A stretch of 64,000 nt of DNA from NCBI GenBank assembly GCA_902728285.1, contig CACVBU010001235.1:426082-490081 (forward strand). The letters run 5' to 3'. Positions 20,041 to 34,317 of this stretch are shown piece by piece (position 1 is the first letter of the stretch; the number at the start of each line of letters is the position of its first letter). A program made the position numbers and the translations under genes. The notes beneath the pieces were generated by a model. It saw only the letters and a list, made by a program, of their open reading frames with translations, searched no databases and had not been told where the DNA came from. The stretch comes from Clytia hemisphaerica (Eukaryota > Cnidaria > Hydrozoa > Leptothecata > Clytiidae).

Positions 20041-23000
20041 TAGATGTTCCTTTGCCACAAAACACCCATAACAGATGCGGCGACTTTTATCGATAAAGAC
20101 AACAAATCTGTAATTGAGCTACAGCTTCAATGAAAGCAGTCATGAGTGCACAAAAATAAACCAAATGGCTTGCTAATACCAGAAATTTAGAAATTTTATT
20201 GAGAAGAAACAATCCTAAGATGTTCCTTTGCCACAAAACACTCATAACAGATGCGGTGACTTTTATCGATAAAGACGCCAAATCTGTATTTCATCTGTAG
20301 CTTCAGTGAAAGTAGTGGTGAATCCACAAACATAGAGCAAAGGGTTTGCAAATAGCATAAATTTAAACATTTGATTACAAAGAAACAATCCTAAGATGTT
20401 CCATTGGCACTAAAAACTCATAACAGATATGGCAACTTCCATCGGAAAAGACGCTGAATCTGTAATTGACCTATTGCTTCAGTGAAATTAGTGGTGAATC
20501 CACGAAAAACGAAATGGCTTGCAAATAGCATAAATTTAGAAATTTGATTGCAAGAAACAATTCCTAGATGTTCCTTTGCCACAAAACACTCATAACAGAT
20601 GCGGTGACTTTTATCGATAAGACGCCAAATCTGTATTTGATCTGTAGCTTCAGTGAAAGTAGTGGTGAATCCACAAAAATAGAGCAAAGGGTTTGCAAAT
20701 AGCATAAATTTAGACATTTGATTACAAAGAAACAATCCTAAAATGTTCCTTTACCATATAAGACTATTAACGAATACGGCGACTTTTATCGATAAAGACA
20801 CCAAATCTGTAATTGAGCTACAGCTTCAATGAAAGCAGTCATGAGTGCACAAAAATAAACCAAATGGCTTGCTAATACCAGAAATTTAGAAATTTGATTG
20901 AGAAGAAACAATCCTAAGATGTTCCTTTGCCACAAAACACTCATAACAGATGCGGTGACTTTTATCGATAAAGACGCCAAATCTGTATTTGATCTGTAGC
21001 TTCAGTGAAAGTAGTGGTGAATCCACAAACATAGAGCAAAGGGTTTGCAAATAGCATAGATTTAAACATTTGATTACAAAGAAACAATCCTAAGATGTTC
21101 CATTGGCACTAAAACTCATAACAGATATGGCAACTTTCATCGGAAAAGACGCTGAATCTGTAATTGACCTATTGCTTCAGTGAAATTAGTGGTGAATCCA
21201 CGAAAATAGACGAAATGGCTTGCAAATAGCATAAATTTAGAAATTTGATTGCAAGAAACAATTCCTAGATGTTCCTTTGCCACAAAACACTCATAACAGA
21301 TGCGGTGACTTTTATCGATAAAGACGCCAAATCTGTATTTGATCTGTAGCTTCAGTGGAAGTAGTGGTGAATCCACAAAAATAGAGCAAAGGGTTTGCAA
21401 ATAGCATAAATTTAGACATTTGATTACAAAGAAACAATCCTAAGATGTTCCTTTACCATATAAGAGTAATAACGAATACGGCGACTTTTATCGATAAAGA
21501 CAACAAATCTGTAATTGAGCTACAGCTTCAATGAAAGCAGTCATGAGTGCACAAAAATAAACCAAATGGCTTGCTAATACCAGAAATTTAGAAATTTGAT
21601 TGAGAAGAAACAATCCTAAGATGTTCCTTTGCCACAAAACACTCATAACAGATGCGGTGACTTTTATCGATAAAGACGCCAAATCTGTATTTCATCTGTA
21701 GCTTCAGTGAAAGTAGTGGTGAATCCACAAACATAGAGCAAAGGGTTTGCAAATAGCATAAATTTAAACATTTGATTACAAAGAAACAATCCTAAGATGT
21801 TCCATTGGCACTAAAAACTGATAACAGATATGGCAACTTTCATCGGAAAAGACGCTGAATCTGTAATTGACCTATTGCTTCAGTGAAATTAGTGGTGAAT
21901 CCACGAAAATAGACGAAATGGCTTGCAAATAGCATAAATTTAGAAATTTGATTGCAAGAAACAATTCCTAGATGTTCCTTTGCCACAAAACACTCATAAC
22001 AGATGCGGTGACTTTTATCGATAAAGACGCCAAATCTGTATTTGATCTGTAGCTTCAGTGAAAGTAGTGGTGAATCCACAAAAATAGAGCAAAGGGTTTG
22101 CAAATAGCATAAATTTAGATATTTGATTACAAAGAAACAATCCTAAGATGTTCCTTTACCATATAAGACTATTAACGAATACGGCGACTTTTATCGATAA
22201 AGACACCAAATCTGTAATTGAGCTACAGCTTCAATGAAAGCAGTCATGAGTGCACAAAAATAAACCAAATGGCTTGCTAATACCAGAAATTTAGAAATTT
22301 GATTGAGAAGAAACAATCCTAAGATGTTCCTTTGCCACAAAACACTCATAACAGATGCGGTGACTTTTATCGATAAAGACGCCAAATCTGTATTTGATCT
22401 GTAGCTTCAGTGAAAGTAGTGGTGAATCCACAAAAATAGAGCAAAGGGTTTGCAAATAGCATAAATTTAGACATTTGATTACAAAGAAACAATCCTAAGA
22501 TGTTCCTTTACCATATAAGACTATTAACGAATACGGCGACTTTTATCGATAAAGACACCAAATCTGTAATTGAGCTACAGCTTCAATGAAAGCAGTCATG
22601 AGTGCACAAAAATAAACCAATGGCTTGCTAATACCAGAAATTTAGAAATTTGATTGAGAAGAAACAATCCTAAGATGTTCCTTTGCCACAAAACACTCAT
22701 AACAGATGCGGTGACTTTTATCGATAAAGACGCCAAATCTGTATTTGATCTGTAGCTTCAGTGAAAGTAGTGGTGAATCCACAAACATAGAGCAAAGGGT
22801 TTGCAAATAGCATAGATTTAAACATTTGATTACAAAGAAACAATCCTAAGATGTTCCATTGGCACTAAAAACTCATAACAGATATGGCAACTTTCATCGG
22901 AAAAGACGCTGAATCTGTAATTGACCTATTGCTTCAGTGAAATTAGTGGTGAATCCACGAAAATAGACGAAATGGCTTGCAAATAGCATAAATTTAGAAA

Positions 23001-26000
23001 TTTGATTGCAAGAAACAATTCCTAGATGTTCCTTTGCCACAAAACACTCATAACAGATGCGGTGACTTTTATCGATAAAGACGCCAAATCTGTATTTGAT
23101 CTGTAGCTTCAGTGAAAGTAGTGGTGAATCCACAAAAATAGAGCAAAGGGTTTGCAAATAGCATAAATTTAGACATTTGATTACAAAGAAACAATCCTAA
23201 AATGTTCCTTTACCATATAAGACTATTAACGAATACGGCGACTTTTATCGATAAAGACACCAAATCTGTAATTGAGCTACAGCTTCAATGAAAGCAGTCA
23301 TGAGTGCACAAAAATAAACCAAATGGCTTGCTAATACCAGAAATTTAGAAATTTGATTGAGAAGAAACAATCCTAAGATGTTCCTTTGCCACAAAACACT
23401 CATAACAGATGCGGTGACTTTTATCGATAAAGACGCCAAATCTGTATTTGATCTGTAGCTTCAGTGAAAGTAGTGGTGAATCCACAAACATAGAGCAAAG
23501 GGTTTGCAAATAGCATAGATTTAAACATTTGATTACAAAGAAACAATCCTAAGATGTTCCATTGGCACTAAAAACTCATAACAGATATGGCAACTTTCAT
23601 CGGAAAAGACGCTGAATCTGTAATTGACCTATTGCTTCAGTGAAATTAGTGGTGAATCCACGAAAATAGACGAAATGGCTTGCAAATAGCATAAATTTAG
23701 AAATTTGATTGCAAGAAACAATTCCTAGATGTTCCTTTGCCACAAAACACTCATAACAGATGCGGTGACTTTTATCGATAAAGACGCCAAATCTGTATTT
23801 GATCTGTAGCTTCAGTGAAAGTAGTGGTGAATCCACAAAAATAGAGCAAAGGGTTTGCAAATAGCATAAATTTAGACATTTGATTACAAAGAAACAATCC
23901 TAAGATGTTCTTTTACCATATAAGACTATTAACGAATACGGCGACTTTTATCGATAAAGACACCAAATCTGTAATTGAGCTACAGCTTCAATGAAAGCAG
24001 TCATGAGTGCACAAAAATAAACCAAATGGCTTGCTAATACCAGAAATTTAGAAATTTGATTGAGAAGAAACAATCCTAAGATGTTCCTTTGCCACAAAAC
24101 ACTCATAACAGATGCGGTGACTTTTATCGATAAAGACGCCAAATCTGTATTTCATCTGTAGCTTCAGTGAAAGTAGTGGTGAATCCACAAACATAGAGCA
24201 AAGGGTTTGCAAATAGCATAAATTTAAACATTTGATTACAAAGAAACAATCCTAAGATGTTCCATTGGCACTAAAAACTCATAACAGATATGGCAACTTT
24301 CATCGGAAAAGACGCTGAATCTGTAATTGACCTATTGCTTCAGTGAAATTAGTGGTGAATCCACGAAAAACGAATTGGCTTGCAAATAGCATAAATTTAG
24401 AAATTTGATTGCAAGAAACAATTCCTAGATGTTCCTTTGCCACAAAACACTCATAACAGATGCGGTGACTTTTATCGATAAAGACGCCAAATCTGTATTT
24501 GATCTGTAGCTTCAGTGAAAGTAGTGGTGAATCCACAAAAATAGAGCAAAGGGTTTGCAAATAGCATAAATTTAGACATTTGATTACAAAGAAACGATCC
24601 TAAAATGTTCCTTTACCATATAAGACTATTAACGAATACGGCGACTTTTATCGATAAAGACACCAAATCTGTAATTGAGCTACAGCTTCAATGAAAGCAG
24701 TCATGAGTGCACAAAAATAAACCAAATGGCTTGCTAATACCAGAAATTTAGAAATTTGATTGAGAAGAAACAATCCTAAGATGTTCCTTTGCCACAAAAC
24801 ACTCATAACAGATGCGGTGACTTTTATCGATAAAGACGCCAAATCTGTATTTGATCTGTAGCTTCAGTGAAAGTAGTGGTGAATCCACAAAAATAGAGCA
24901 AAGGGTTTGCAAATAGCATAAATTTAGACATTTGATTACAAAGAAACAATCCTAAGATGTTCCTTTACCATATAAGACTATTAACGAATACGGCGACTTT
25001 TATCGATAAAGACACCAAATCTGTAATTGAGCTACAGCTTCAATGAAAGCAGTCATGAGTGCACAAAAATAAACCAAATGGCTTGCTAATACCAGAAATT
25101 TAGAAATTTGATTGAGAAGAAACAATCCTAAGATGTTCCTTTGCCACAAAACACTCATAACAGATGCGGTGACTTTTATCGATAAAGACGCCAAATCTGT
25201 ATTTGATCTGTAGCTTCAGTGAAAGTAGTGGTGAATCCACAAACATAGAGCAAAGGGTTTGCAAATAGCATAGATTTAAACATTTGATTACAAAGAAACA
25301 ATCTTAAGATGTTCCATTGGCACTAAAAACTCATAACAGATATGGCAACTTTCATCGGAAAAGACGCTGAATCTGTAATTGACCTATTGCTTCAGTGAAA
25401 TTAGTGGTGAATCCACGAAAATAGACGAAATGGCTTGCAAATAGCATAAATTTAGACATTTGATTGCAAGAAACAATTCCTAGATGTTCCTTTGCCACAA
25501 AACACTCATAACAGATGCGGTGACTTTTATCGATAAAGACGCCAAATCTGTATTTGATCTGTAGCTTCAGTGAAAGTAGTGGTGAATCCACAAAAATAGA
25601 GCAAAGGGTTTGCAAATAGCATAAATTTAGACATTTGATTACAAAGAAACAATCCTAAGATGTTCTTTTACCATATAAGACTATTAACGAATACGGCGAC
25701 TTTTATCGATAAAGACACCAAATCTGTAATTGAGCTACAGCTTCAATGAAAGCAGTCATGAGTGCACAAAAATAAACCAAATGGCTTGCTAATACCAGAA
25801 ATTTAGAAATTTGATTGAGAAGAAACAATCCTAAGATGTTCCTTTGCCACAAAACACTCATAACAGATGCGGTGACTTTTATCGATAAAGACGCCAAATC
25901 TGTATTTGATATGTAGCTTCAGTGAAAGTAGTGGTGAATCCACAAACATAGAGCAAAGGGTTTGCAAATAGCATAGATTTAAACATTTGATTACAAAGAA

Positions 26001-28976
26001 ACAATCCTAAGATGTTCCATTGGCACTAAAAACTCATAACAGATATGGCAACTTTCATCGGAAAAGACGCTGAATCTGTAATTGACCTATTGCTTCAGTG
26101 AAATTAGTGGTGAATCCACGAAAATAGACGAAATGGCTTGCAAATAGCATAAATTTAGAAATTTGATTGCAAGAAACAATTCCTAGATGTTCCTTTGCCA
26201 CAAAACACTCATAACAGATGCGGTGACTTTTATCGATAAAGACGCCAAATCTGTATTTGATCTGTAGCTTCAGTGAAAGTAGTGGTGAATCCACAAAAAT
26301 AGAGCAAAGGGTTTGCAAATAGCATAAATTTAGACATTTGATTACAAAGAAACAATCCTAAGATGTTCTTTTACCATATAAGACTATTAACGAATACGGC
26401 GACTTTTATCGATAAAGACACCAAATCTGTAATTGAGCTACAGCTTCAATGAAAGCAGTCATGAGTGCACAAAAATAAACCAAATGGCTTGCTAATACCA
26501 GAAATTTAGAAATTTGATTGAGAAGAAACAATCCTAAGATGTTCCTTTGCCACAAAACACTCATAACAGATGCGGTGACTTTTATCGATAAAGACGCCAA
26601 ATCTGTATTTCATCTGTAGCTTCAGTGAAAGTAGTGGTGAATCCACAAACATAGAGCAAAGGGTTTGCAAATAGCATAAATTTAAACATTTGATTACAAA
26701 GAAACAATCCTAACATGTTCCATTGGCACTAAAAACTCATAACAGATATGGCAACTTTCATCGGAAAAGACGCTGAATCTGTAATTGACCTATTGCTTCA
26801 CTGAAATTAGTGGTGAATCCACGAAAATAGACGAAATGGCTTGCAAATAGCATAAATTTAGAAATTTGATTGTTAGAAACAATTCCTAGATGTTCCTTTG
26901 CCACAAAACACTCATAACAGATGCGGTGACTTTTATCGATAAAGACGCCAAATCTGTATTTGATCTGTAGCTTCAGTGAAAGTAGTGGTGAATCCACAAA
27001 AATAGAGCAAAGGGTTTGCAAATAGCATAAATTTAGACATTTGATTACAAAAAACAATCCTAAGATGTTCCTTTACCATATAAGACTATTAACAATACGG
27101 CGACTTTTATCGATAAAGACACCAAATCTGTAATTGAGCTACAGCTTCAATGAAAGCAGTCATGAGTGCACAAAAATAAACCAAATGGCTTGCTAATACC
27201 AGAAATTTAGAAATTTGATTGAGAAGAAACAATCCTAAGATGTTCCTTTGCCACAAAACACTCATAACAGATGCGGTGACTTTTATCGATAAAGACGCCA
27301 AATCTGTATTTGATCTGTAGCTTCAGTGAAAGTAGTGGTGAATCCACAAACATAGAGCAAAGGGTTTGCAAATAGCATAGATTTAAACATTTGATTACAA
27401 AGAAACAATCCTAAGATGTTCCATTGGCACTAAAAACTCATAACAGATATGGCAACTTTCATCGGAAAAGACGCTGAATCTGTAATTGACCTATTGCTTC
27501 AGTGAAATTAGTGGTGAATCCACGAAAATAGACGAAATGGCTTGCAAATAGCATAAATTTAGAAATTTGATTGCAAGAAACAATTCCTAGATGTTCCTTT
27601 GCCACAAAACACTCATAACAGATGCGGTGACTTTTATCGATAAAGACGCCAAATCTGTATTTGATCTGTAGCTTCAGTGAAAGTAGTGGTGAATCCACAA
27701 AAATAGAGCAAAGGGTTTGCAAATAGCATAAATTTAGACATTTGATTACAAAGAAACAATCCTAAGATGTTCCTTTACCATATAAGACTATTAACGAATA
27801 CGGCGACTTTTATCGATAAAGACACCAAATCTGTAATTGAGCTACAGCTTCAATGAAAGCAGTCATGAGTGCACAAAAATAAACCAAATGGCTTGCTAAT
27901 ACCAGAAATTTAGAAATTTGATTGAGAAGAAACAATCCTAAGATGTTCCTTTGCCACAAAACACTCATAACAGATGCGGTGACTTTTATCGATAAAGACG
28001 CCAAATCTGTATTTGATCTGTAGCTTCAGTGAAAGTAGTGGTGAATCCACAAACATAGAGCAAAGGGTTTGCAAATAGCATAGATTTAAACATTTGATTA
28101 CAAAGAAACAATCCTAAGATGTTCCATTGGCACTAAAACTCATAACAGATATGGCAACTTTCATCGGAAAAGACGCTGAATCTGTAATTGACCTATTGCT
28201 TCAGTGAAATTAGTGGTGAATCCACGAAAATAGACGAAATGGCTTGCAAATAGCATAAATTTAGAAATTTGATTGCAAGAAACAATTCCTAGATGTTCCT
28301 TTGCCACAAAACACTCATAACAGATGCGGTGACTTTTATCGATAAAGACGCCAAATCTGTATTTGATCTGTAGCTTCAGTGAAAATAGTGGTGAATCCAC
28401 AAAAATAGAGCAAAGGGTTTGCAAATAGCATAAATTTAGACATTTGATTACAAAGAAACAATCCTAAGATGTTCCTTTACCATATAAGACTATTAACGAA
28501 TACGGCGACTTTTATCGATAAAGACACCAAATCTGTAATTGAGCTACAGCTTCAATGAAAGCAGTCATGAGTGCACAAAAATAAACCAAATGGCTTGCTA
28601 ATACCAGAAATTTAGAAATTTGATTGAGAAGAAACAATCCTAAGATGTTCCTTTGCCACAAAACACTCATAACAGATGCGGTGACTTTTATCGATAAAGA
28701 CGCCAAATCTGTATTTGATCTGTAGCTTCAGTGAAAGTAGTGGTGAATCCACAAAAATAGAGCAAAGGGTTTGCAAATAGCATAAATTTAGACATTTGAT
28801 TACAAAGAAACAATCCTAAGATGTTCCTTTACCATATCAGACTATTAACGAATACGGCGACTTTTATCGATAAAGACACCAAATCTGTAATGGAGCTACA
28901 GCTTCAATGAAAGCAGTCATGAGTGCACAAAAATAAACCAAATGGCTTGCTAATACCAGAAATTTAGAAATTTGAT
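20041..28976 (+). repeat. 176-bp satellite as 703-bp tetrameric higher-order repeat, block 1a
   Basis: Four distinguishable monomers recur in order. A has 'accatataagactattaacg' and 'gcagtcatgagtgcac'; B has 'aaacatagagc' and 'catagatttaaaca'; C has 'ccattggcactaaaa' and 'catcggaaaagacgctg'; D has 'caattcctag' and 'aaaaatagagc'. Equivalent positions in monomer A fall at 20087, 20786, 21488, 22191, 22543, 23245, 23948, 24648, 25000, 25703, 26406, 27107, 27810, 28512 and 28864, so steps are ~703 bp with three of 352 bp (A plus a B/D hybrid). Whole 703-bp units are nearly identical whereas monomers inside a unit are not, the definition of a higher-order repeat. The repeated 64-, 87- and 99-codon minus-strand frames are a by-product. 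Confidence 0.95.
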
Positions 28977-29663
28977 CTCAACGGTCGTAAGGGGCTCATT
29001 TTCAGTTTTTTCAAAACTGCATGTACTTCCACCTCATAAACATACCTATTTTTGGGCTTTTTTGGAGAAGCTTAATTTAGCCGTCATGAATGTGTCCTGT
29101 CAGATGTCCCATAATGCACCAAACTCGAGAAAATTTAGAAAATCCCTGAAAAATCCGCCATTTTGATGACGTCATTGACAGAAAAACTTGAATAAGTTCA
29201 GGTACAAAAAAGATTTCGAGCTCAAATTTCGACCAGAGACGTATATAAATAAAACAAATTAGGAAATTGGAAAACAAAATCGAAAAAATGCTTACGTCAG
29301 CAAAAATGGCTGAAAAACCATTTGTGCGAAAAAATGCTGACGTCATCAAAAAATCTAAACAATTTTGATTTAAAATGCTTTTAATTTTTAATTTGAATCT
29401 CTGGTAAAAATTTGAGCTGGAAATCTTTTTTCTACCTGAACTTATTCAAGTTTTTCTGTCAATGACGTCATCAAAATGGCGGATTTTTCAAGGATTTTCC
29501 CAATTTTTTCGAGTTTGGTGCATTATGGGACATCTGACAGGAAACATTCATGTCGTCGGCTAAATTAAGCTTCTCCAAAAAAGCTCTAAAATAGGTATGT
29601 TTATGAGGTGGAAGTACATGCAGTTTTGAAAAAACCGAAAATGAGCCCCTTACGACCGTTGAG
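28977..29663. mobile_element. 687-bp foldback element inserted in the satellite
   Basis: The arms start CTCAACGGTCGTAAGGGGCT and mirror each other for some 250-300 bp, so most of the element can fold. It interrupts monomer A between 'aaatttgat' and 'attgagaag'. This fits a 2-bp AT duplication, or no duplication if the termini are read as TCTCAAC. Taking out 689 bp restores a 703-bp unit spacing between 28864 and 30256. The open frames inside are arm artefacts. Confidence 0.85.
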
Positions 29664-31831
29664 ATTGAGAAGAAACAATCCTAAGATGTTCCTTTGCCAC
29701 AAAACACTCATAACAGATGCGGTGACTTTTATCGATAAAGACGCCAAATCTGTATTTGATCTGTAGCTTCAGTGAAAGTAGTGGTGAATCCACAAACATA
29801 GAGCAAAGGGTTTGCAAATAGCATAAATTTAAACATTTGATTACAAAGAAACAATCCTAAGATGTTCCATTGGCACTAAAAACTCATAACAGATATGGCA
29901 ACTTTCATCGGAAAAGACGCTGAATCTGTAATTGACCTATTGCTTCAGTGAAATTAGTGGTGAATCCACGAAAATAGACGAAATGGCTTGCAAATAGCAT
30001 AAATTTAGAAATTTGATTGCAAGAAACAATTCCTAGATGTTCCTTTGCCACAAAACACTCATAACAGATGCGGTGACTTTTATCGATAAAGACGCCAAAT
30101 CTGTATTTGATCTGTAGCTTCAGTGAAAGTAGTGGTGAATCCACAAAAATAGAGCAAAGGGTTTGCAAATAGCATAAATTTAGACATTTGATTACAAAGA
30201 AACAATCCTAAGATGTTCCTTTACCATATAAGACTATTAACGAATACGGCGACTTTTATCGATAAAGACACCAAATCTGTAATTGAGCTACAGCTTCAAT
30301 GAAAGCAGTCATGAGTGCACAAAAATAAACCAAATGGCTTGCTAATACCAGAAATTTAGAAATTTGATTGAGAAGAAACAATCCTAAGATGTTCCTTTGC
30401 CACAAAACACTCATAACAGATGCGGTGACTTTTATCGATAAAGACGCCAAATCTGTATTTCATCTGTAGCTTCAGTGAAAGTAGTGGTGAATCCACAAAC
30501 ATAGAGCAAAGGGTTTGCAAATAGCATAAATTTAAACATTTGATTACAAAGAAACAATCCTAAGATGTTCCATTGGCACTAAAAACTCATAACAGATATG
30601 GCATCTTTCATCGGAAAAGACGCTGAATCTGTAATTGACCTATTGCTTCAGTGAAATTAGTGGTGAATCCACGAAAATAGACGAAATGGCTTGCAAATAG
30701 CATAAATTTAGAAATTTGATTGCTAGAAACAATTCCTAGATGTTCCTTTGCCACAAAACACTCATAACAGATGCGGTGACTTTTATCGATAAAGACGCCA
30801 AATCTGTATTTGATCTGTAGCTTCAGTGAAAGTAGTGGTGAATCCACAAAATAGAGCAAAGGGTTTGCAAATAGCATAAATTTAGACATTTGATTACAAA
30901 GAAACAATCCTAAGATGTTCCTTTACCATATAAGACTATTAACGAATACGGCGACTTTTATCGATAAAGACACCAAATCTGTAATTGAGCTACAGCTTCA
31001 ATGAAAGCAGTCATGAGTGCACAAAATAAACCAAATGGCTTGCTAATACCAGAAATTTAGAATTTGATTGAGAAGAAACAATCCTAAGATGTTCCTTTGC
31101 CACAAAACACTCATAACAGATGCGGTGACTTTTATCGATAAAGACGCCAAATCTGTATTTGATCTGTAGCTTCAGTGAAAGTAGTGGTGAATCCACAAAC
31201 ATAGAGCAAAGGGTTTGCAAATAGCATAGATTTAAACATTTGATTACAAAGAAACAATCCTAAGATGTTCCATTGGCACTAAAAACTCATAACAGATATG
31301 GCAACTTTCATCGGAAAAGACGCTGAATCTGTAATTGACCTATTGCTTCAGTGAAATTAGTGGTGAATCCACGAAAATAGACGAAATGGCTTGCAAATAG
31401 CATAAATTTAGAAATTTGATTGCAAGAAACAATTCCTAGATGTTCCTTTGCCACAAAACACTCATAACAGATGCGGTGACTTTTATCGATAAAGACGCCA
31501 AATCTGTATTTGATCTGTAGCTTCAGTGAAAGTAGTGGTGAATCCACAAAAATAGAGCAAAGGTTTGCAAATAGCATAAATTTAGACATTTGATTACAAA
31601 GAAACAATCCTAAGATGTTCCTTTACCATATAAGACTATTAACGAATACGGCGACTTTTATCGATAAAGACACCAAATCTGTAATTGAACTACAGCTTCA
31701 ATGAAAGCAGTCATGAGTGCACAAAAATAAACCAAATGGCTTGCTAATACCAGAAATTTAGAAATTTGATTGAGAAGAAACAATCCTAAGATGTTCCTTT
31801 GCCACAAAACACTCATAACAGATGCGGTGAC
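29664..31831 (+). repeat. 703-bp higher-order satellite, block 1b
   Basis: The same A-B-C-D order resumes after the foldback element (A at 30256, about 30959 and 31660) and is cut by the next insertion inside 'gatgcggtgac'. Confidence 0.95.
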
Positions 31832-34317
31832 GCAAATTTTTTTTCCGTAGACGGGCGGAAATATCTTTAATGGTCGGAAATATCATAGCGCAATGGTCGG
31901 AAATATCATTTGATGGTCGGAAATATCTTTAGATGGTCGGAAATATCCCAAACAAAATTAAATTTGAAAATTTAATGGTCGGAAATATCATTTGATGGTC
32001 GGAAATATCATTTGATGGTCGGAAATATCATTTGATGGTCGGAAATATCATTTGATGGTCGGAAATATCATTTGATGGTCGGAAATATCTTTTGATGGTC
32101 GGAATTATCATTTGATGGTAGGAAATATCATTTGATGGTCGGAAATATCCAAAACTCTAAAAATTTGAAAATTTAATGGTCGGAAATATCCCGCGCTTTT
32201 AAAAATGCTTCATCAGCAAAAAAAATGTAAACAAAAATGGTAGCAAAGGTGGCGTTGTGTGGCCAACATGTTGTGTGTGCCAGACAAGCTTTTTAGAGAG
32301 AGAAAGTGGTATTGACCTTTTTATTCTAACACGACTCTTCGTTCTTTCTTGTCTTTTTTATATCCTTTCCTCCTCTGGCCCCCACTGTAAGGGTCATTTT
32401 TTGGCCAGATTTTTTCTGCATGCACTGCCAGCTGGATGCACTGTAAAGGTTCGATTTTGGAAGCCAAATTTTCCGCCGAACAGTCGTTTTCAGATCAAGT
32501 GCCCCAAGTGCCTCCCCCCCGGGTAAGGTCTAGAATGGGAGGATGTCCGGGTAGGGTTAGGACTAGCTTTAGGGTGATTTGAGAGTAGTGGGGGCTAGAG
32601 AGAGGAGGAAAGGATATAAAAAATACAAGAAATAAAGAAGAGTCGTGTTTGAATAAAGGGTCAATACCACTTTCTCTCCCTAAAAAGCTGTCTACGTCTT
32701 GTGTAAAAATACTGTGTAAAGAACTAAGAAACAGAACAGTTCTCAGATAGTGTCCCAAAAACTTAAAATAAAAAACTACTCTTGTCTGGCACACACAACA
32801 AGTTGGCCACACCACACCTATGGTTGTTCATTTGTAGCAAAAGTCAATCTTTTTCATTCAGTGAAATATTTTTACATTCAGTGAAATATTTTTACATTCA
32901 GTGAAATATTTTTACATTCAGTGAAATATTTTTGTGTTTAGTAGGAATGTTTTTACATTCAATGAAAAATAATTTTATTCAGTGGAAACATTTTTACATT
33001 CAGTGAAAAATTTTTGTATTTAGTGAAAAAAAATCACGTTCTGTTTTCCGCAGAATATTTTTATTTAGTGGAGAAAATATATGTTCAGTGAAAAAAAATT
33101 CATATTTAGTGACCACGTGACAGAACGCGCAGATTGGTAAGTATGGTCAGTATTTTATCCTCCTGCCAAGAAATACAGGTCGAAAATGCGGGTTAACACA
33201 TTCCACATCAGCCTTGGCAATATTGGGAAAATCCATGTGAATACTTCTCAAGGCATTTTGATAATCCTTCAAAAAATTAAACATTATATCAGCCTGGCCT
33301 TCTTCGGTACAAGTCCTTGCCCTCTCGACCAATGTTGCCAGGCTGCTAAAAAACTCTTGATAAGCCTCATCCAGATCTGCCATCTTGCTTTCCTGATCTG
33401 ATTTGTTTATGTTATTATTTTGCTGGCATCAGCATAAATAGTCATGGCCTCATATACTAAATTGGATTATCTAGGAGTAAAAGTTCCGTAAATTTTAGTC
33501 AAAACGACCACGGAAAATACAGGGCTGCTCATACGGGATATGAGAAGGTTTAATCAGCAGACCAGAATGAGCCAACCCCAAATTCAAAAACTGCAAAATT
33601 CACTAAAGTAAGTAAATAAATAACTCATTAAAAAATTTATTAAATTAAAAAAAAGTATTTCACTGAATAAAAAAAATAAATTCACTAAATAAAAAAAGAT
33701 TTCACTGAATCAAAAAAAATTCATTGAATAAAAAAGGATTTCACTAAATACAAAAAAGTTTCCACTAAATATAAAAAAGTTTCCACTAAATATAAAAAAG
33801 TTTCCACTAAATATAAAAAAGTTTCCACTAAATATGAAAAAGTTTCCACTAAATATGAAAAAAAACTTCTAAATGAAAAAGATTGACTTTTGCTACAAAT
33901 GAACAACCATACACACCACCTTTGCTACCATTTTTGTTTACATTTTTTTTGCTGATAAAGCATTTTTAAAAGCGTGGGATATTTCCGACCATTAAATTTT
34001 CAAATTTTTAGAGTTTTGGATATTTCCGACCATCAAATGATATTTCCGACCATCAAAAGATATTTCCGACCATCAAATGATATTTCCGACCGTTACGCTA
34101 TGATATGATACCATTTTTGTTTACATTTTTTTTGCTGATAAAGCATTTTTAAAAGCGTGGGATATTTCCGACCATTAAATTTTCAAATTTTCAGAGTTTG
34201 GGATATTTCCGACCATCAAAAGATATTTCCGACCATCAAATGATATTTCCAACCATTGCGCTATGATATTTCCGACCATTAAAGATATTTCCGCCCGTCT
34301 ACGGAAAAAAAATTTGC
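31832..34317. mobile_element. 2.5-kb Mutator-like foldback element with 9-bp target duplication
   Basis: The termini GCAAATTTTTTTTCCGTAGA and the inverted copy are flanked by TGCGGTGAC (31823-31831 and 34318-34326), satellite sequence duplicated on insertion. Both arms hold many 20-bp repeats of ATGGTCGGAAATATCATTTG. Inside them are further inverted layers: 32220-32390 against 32585-32825 plus 33905-33960, and an 'attcagtgaaatattttta' repeat run (32855-33110) against 'tttccactaaatataaaaaa' (33640-33880). The right arm has an internal duplication (about 33928-34018 and 34111-34207). No transposase is seen; a gene-like fragment sits in the unfolded centre. Confidence 0.88.
33147..33383 (-). CDS. 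78-aa gene-like fragment in the centre of the foldback element
   Basis: The frame has balanced, non-repetitive composition (charged helices, DEAYQEFFSSL near the start, a proline/arginine-rich end) unlike the A/T-rich arms around it. Its ATG sits in a good context (aagATGG). No domain was recognised. It lies at the element's axis, where Mutator-like elements often carry captured host sequence, so it may be an exon copied from elsewhere. It could equally be a chance frame. Confidence 0.3.
   Translation of the reverse strand: MADLDEAYQEFFSSLATLVERARTCTEEGQADIMFNFLKDYQNALRSIHMDFPNIAKADVECVNPHFRPVFLGRRIKY

Noticed and set aside
28972-29349. 64- and 90-aa frames inside the foldback element
   Set aside because: They overlap on opposite strands within the inverted arms and carry no domain.
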